Below the pieces are notes generated by a model, which ran no database searches, was not told the origin of the DNA, and saw only the letters and a list, made by a program, of their open reading frames with translations. The translations under genes were made by a program, and so were the position numbers. From Lysobacteraceae bacterium NML08-0793 (GTDB lineage: Bacteria > Pseudomonadota > Gammaproteobacteria > Xanthomonadales > Xanthomonadaceae), in the NCBI GenBank assembly GCA_002798275.1, contig NWQR01000007.1, positions 1 through 64,000 of the forward strand: a stretch of DNA of 64,000 nt. Direction: 5' to 3'. How positions within the stretch are numbered: position 1 is the first letter of the stretch; the number at the start of each line of letters is the position of its first letter. Shown piece by piece: positions 62,828 through 64,000 of this stretch.

Positions 62828-64000
62828 CACCCCTCCTGCAAGCCAAAGCCCAGCTGCTGCATCTGTGCCACAAAGCCGGGATACGAGGTGGCCACATTGG
62901 CGGTATCGACAATGCGTACTTCCGCCTTCGCGCATTGCGCCAACACGGCAAAGCTCATCGCGATGCGGTGGTCGCCGTGGCTGTGGATTTCCCCGCCTGC
63001 GGGCGCGCCGCCATGAATATCCGCGCCATCAGGCGTTTCGTCCACGCCAATCCCGAGTGCGCGCAGGCCATCGGCCATCGCCTTGATGCGGTCGGATTCT
63101 TTTACCCGCAATTCCGCTGCGCCACGGATTCGGGTGCGGCCTTTGGCGCAGGCGGCGGCGGCAAACAAGATCGGAAACTCGTCAATCATGTCCGGCACGA
63201 TTTCTGCCGGCACATCTATGCCGCGCAGTGGCGCATGGCGAATGCGCAGGTTGGCGACTTCACCCAATGCGGTTTCTTTGCGATTTTGCAGTTGAATGTC
63301 GGCGCCCATGGCCTGCAAGGCTTGCAAAAGCCCGGTGCGACGCGGGTCGATGCCGATATTGCGCAAGGTGATGTCCGAGCCGGCAATCAGACAGGCGGCG
63401 GTGAGTGCGAAGGCGGCAGAAGAAAAATCCCCCGGCACTTCGATATCGCATGGCGCAAGGCGTTGGCCGCCACGCAGGCGGGCAAAACCGGGGCGATAGT
63501 CGATATCCACGCCGAAAGCCTGCAACATACGCTCGCTGTAATCGCGGGTGGGATGCGGTTCATGCACGCAGGTTTCGCCATTGGCCTGCAAGCCCGCCAG
63601 CAGTATGGCCGATTTCACCTGGGCGCTGGCGACCGGGCTGTGATAGTCGATACCACGCAAGCGGCTGCTCGGGCGAATCGACAGCGGCGGCGTGCCATCT
63701 TGGCCTGTGCGAATGTCTGCCCCCATTTGGGCAAGCGGCTCGGTAACACGGCGCATCGGTCGGCGGCCAAGGGAGGCATCGCCAACCAGTTCGCAGGCAA
63801 ATGGCTGCGCTGACAACAGCCCGGCAAGAAGCCGCATCGCGGTGCCGGAGTTGCCGCAATCAAGCGTGTGCCGAGGCACTTCAAGCCCCTCGATACCCAC
63901 ACCATGCACGATGCGCTCGCCATCGCCGGGGGCATCGATGCGTACCCCAAGGGCTTGAAAAATTCGCGCTGTGGCTTGCGTGTCCTCGCCTTCCAAAAAG
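62827..64000 (-). CDS. aroA: 3-phosphoshikimate 1-carboxyvinyltransferase (EPSP synthase), partial
   Basis: The C-terminal 391 codons are present and the N-terminus (about 45 residues by family length) lies beyond the right edge. The first visible residues are FLEGEDTQATA, then LDCGNSGTAMRLLAGLLSAQ, DASLGRRPMRRVTEPLAQMG, GTPPLSIR, EVPGDFSSAAF, and the PEP-site segment ELRVKESDRIKAMADGLRALG. Combines shikimate-3-phosphate with PEP in aromatic amino-acid synthesis. Confidence 0.97.
   Translation of the reverse strand, partial: FLEGEDTQATARIFQALGVRIDAPGDGERIVHGVGIEGLEVPRHTLDCGNSGTAMRLLAGLLSAQPFACELVGDASLGRRPMRRVTEPLAQMGADIRTGQDGTPPLSIRPSSRLRGIDYHSPVASAQVKSAILLAGLQANGETCVHEPHPTRDYSERMLQAFGVDIDYRPGFARLRGGQRLAPCDIEVPGDFSSAAFALTAACLIAGSDITLRNIGIDPRRTGLLQALQAMGADIQLQNRKETALGEVANLRIRHAPLRGIDVPAEIVPDMIDEFPILFAAAACAKGRTRIRGAAELRVKESDRIKAMADGLRALGIGVDETPDGADIHGGAPAGGEIHSHGDHRIAMSFAVLAQCAKAEVRIVDTANVATSYPGFVAQMQQLGFGLQEG

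Overview
The window is a 64 kb stretch of a GC-rich (about 60%) gammaproteobacterial chromosome. It is most like the order Lysobacterales (Xanthomonadales). This placement is an inference from family resemblance: a DksA with a long Lys/Ala-rich N-terminal tail, a fused CysNC, a class I-type PyrC, a leucine/isovalerate (liu) cluster and an EfpL (YeiP) paralogue. The gene order infA-aat and trxB-ftsK-lolA-rarA is the conserved gammaproteobacterial arrangement.

Layout. 1-2.7 kb: 5' part of a subtilisin-type autotransporter, running off the left edge. 3.0-5.0 kb: yidD-pyrC-lipoprotein operon. 5.1-13.0 kb: housekeeping block (dksA, yajC-secD-secF, guaB, two small membrane proteins, guaA). 13.05-22.8 kb: defence island. 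It starts with a REP-like repeat and an 11-G tract, then a hepT/mntA toxin-antitoxin pair and a type I restriction-modification locus (hsdM, hsdS, hsdR) that also carries a YhcG/DUF1016 nuclease and an AlbA_2/ATPase protein. 23.0-29.8 kb: a secreted TolB-propeller/amidohydrolase, tehB, uup and a Nudix hydrolase. 29.8-33.8 kb (minus strand): tight operon of an SDR dehydrogenase, EfpL, a lipoprotein, two GNATs, and a barnase-like RNase with its barstar, preceded by ynfA. 33.9-35.7 kb: an AT-richer two-gene unit (JAB/MPN-like protein plus secreted partner) under a Fur-box-like promoter. 35.8-42.1 kb: leucine-catabolism genes (MCC beta, enoyl-CoA hydratase, MCC alpha, HMG-CoA lyase) with a bactofilin and a zinc-ribbon gene inserted among them. 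42.2-46.4 kb: tRNA-Leu, a UDP-sugar dehydrogenase, arsC, infA, aat and a DUF445 protein. 46.4-47.1 kb: AT-rich gap. 47.1-55.5 kb: trxB / ftsK-lolA-rarA / cysD-cysNC. 55.6-56.5 kb: a dif-like Xer site followed by phage and toxin-antitoxin remnants. 56.5-56.9 kb: tRNA-Ala and two identical tRNA-Glu genes. 57.0-64 kb: yqiB-ppsR / ppsA, mscS, and aroA-tadA-orn (aroA cut by the right edge).

The most interesting observation is the 28-bp XerC/XerD (dif-like) site at 55600-55627. The FtsK-orienting octamers (GGGNAGGG) I could find by eye are nearly all on the plus strand to its left (10 of 11) and only on the minus strand to its right (2 of 2). That is the polarity expected around a chromosomal dif, so this may be the replication terminus. 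A phage-type small gene (DUF3653-like) begins 52 bp from the site, as expected for a remnant of an element that integrates through Xer recombination.

Other points of interest are the hybrid defence island with a possibly phase-variable G tract, the orphan JAB-type unit, and a membrane-anchored or exported barnase-like RNase translationally coupled to its inhibitor. No CRISPR array, rRNA or intact insertion sequence was seen.
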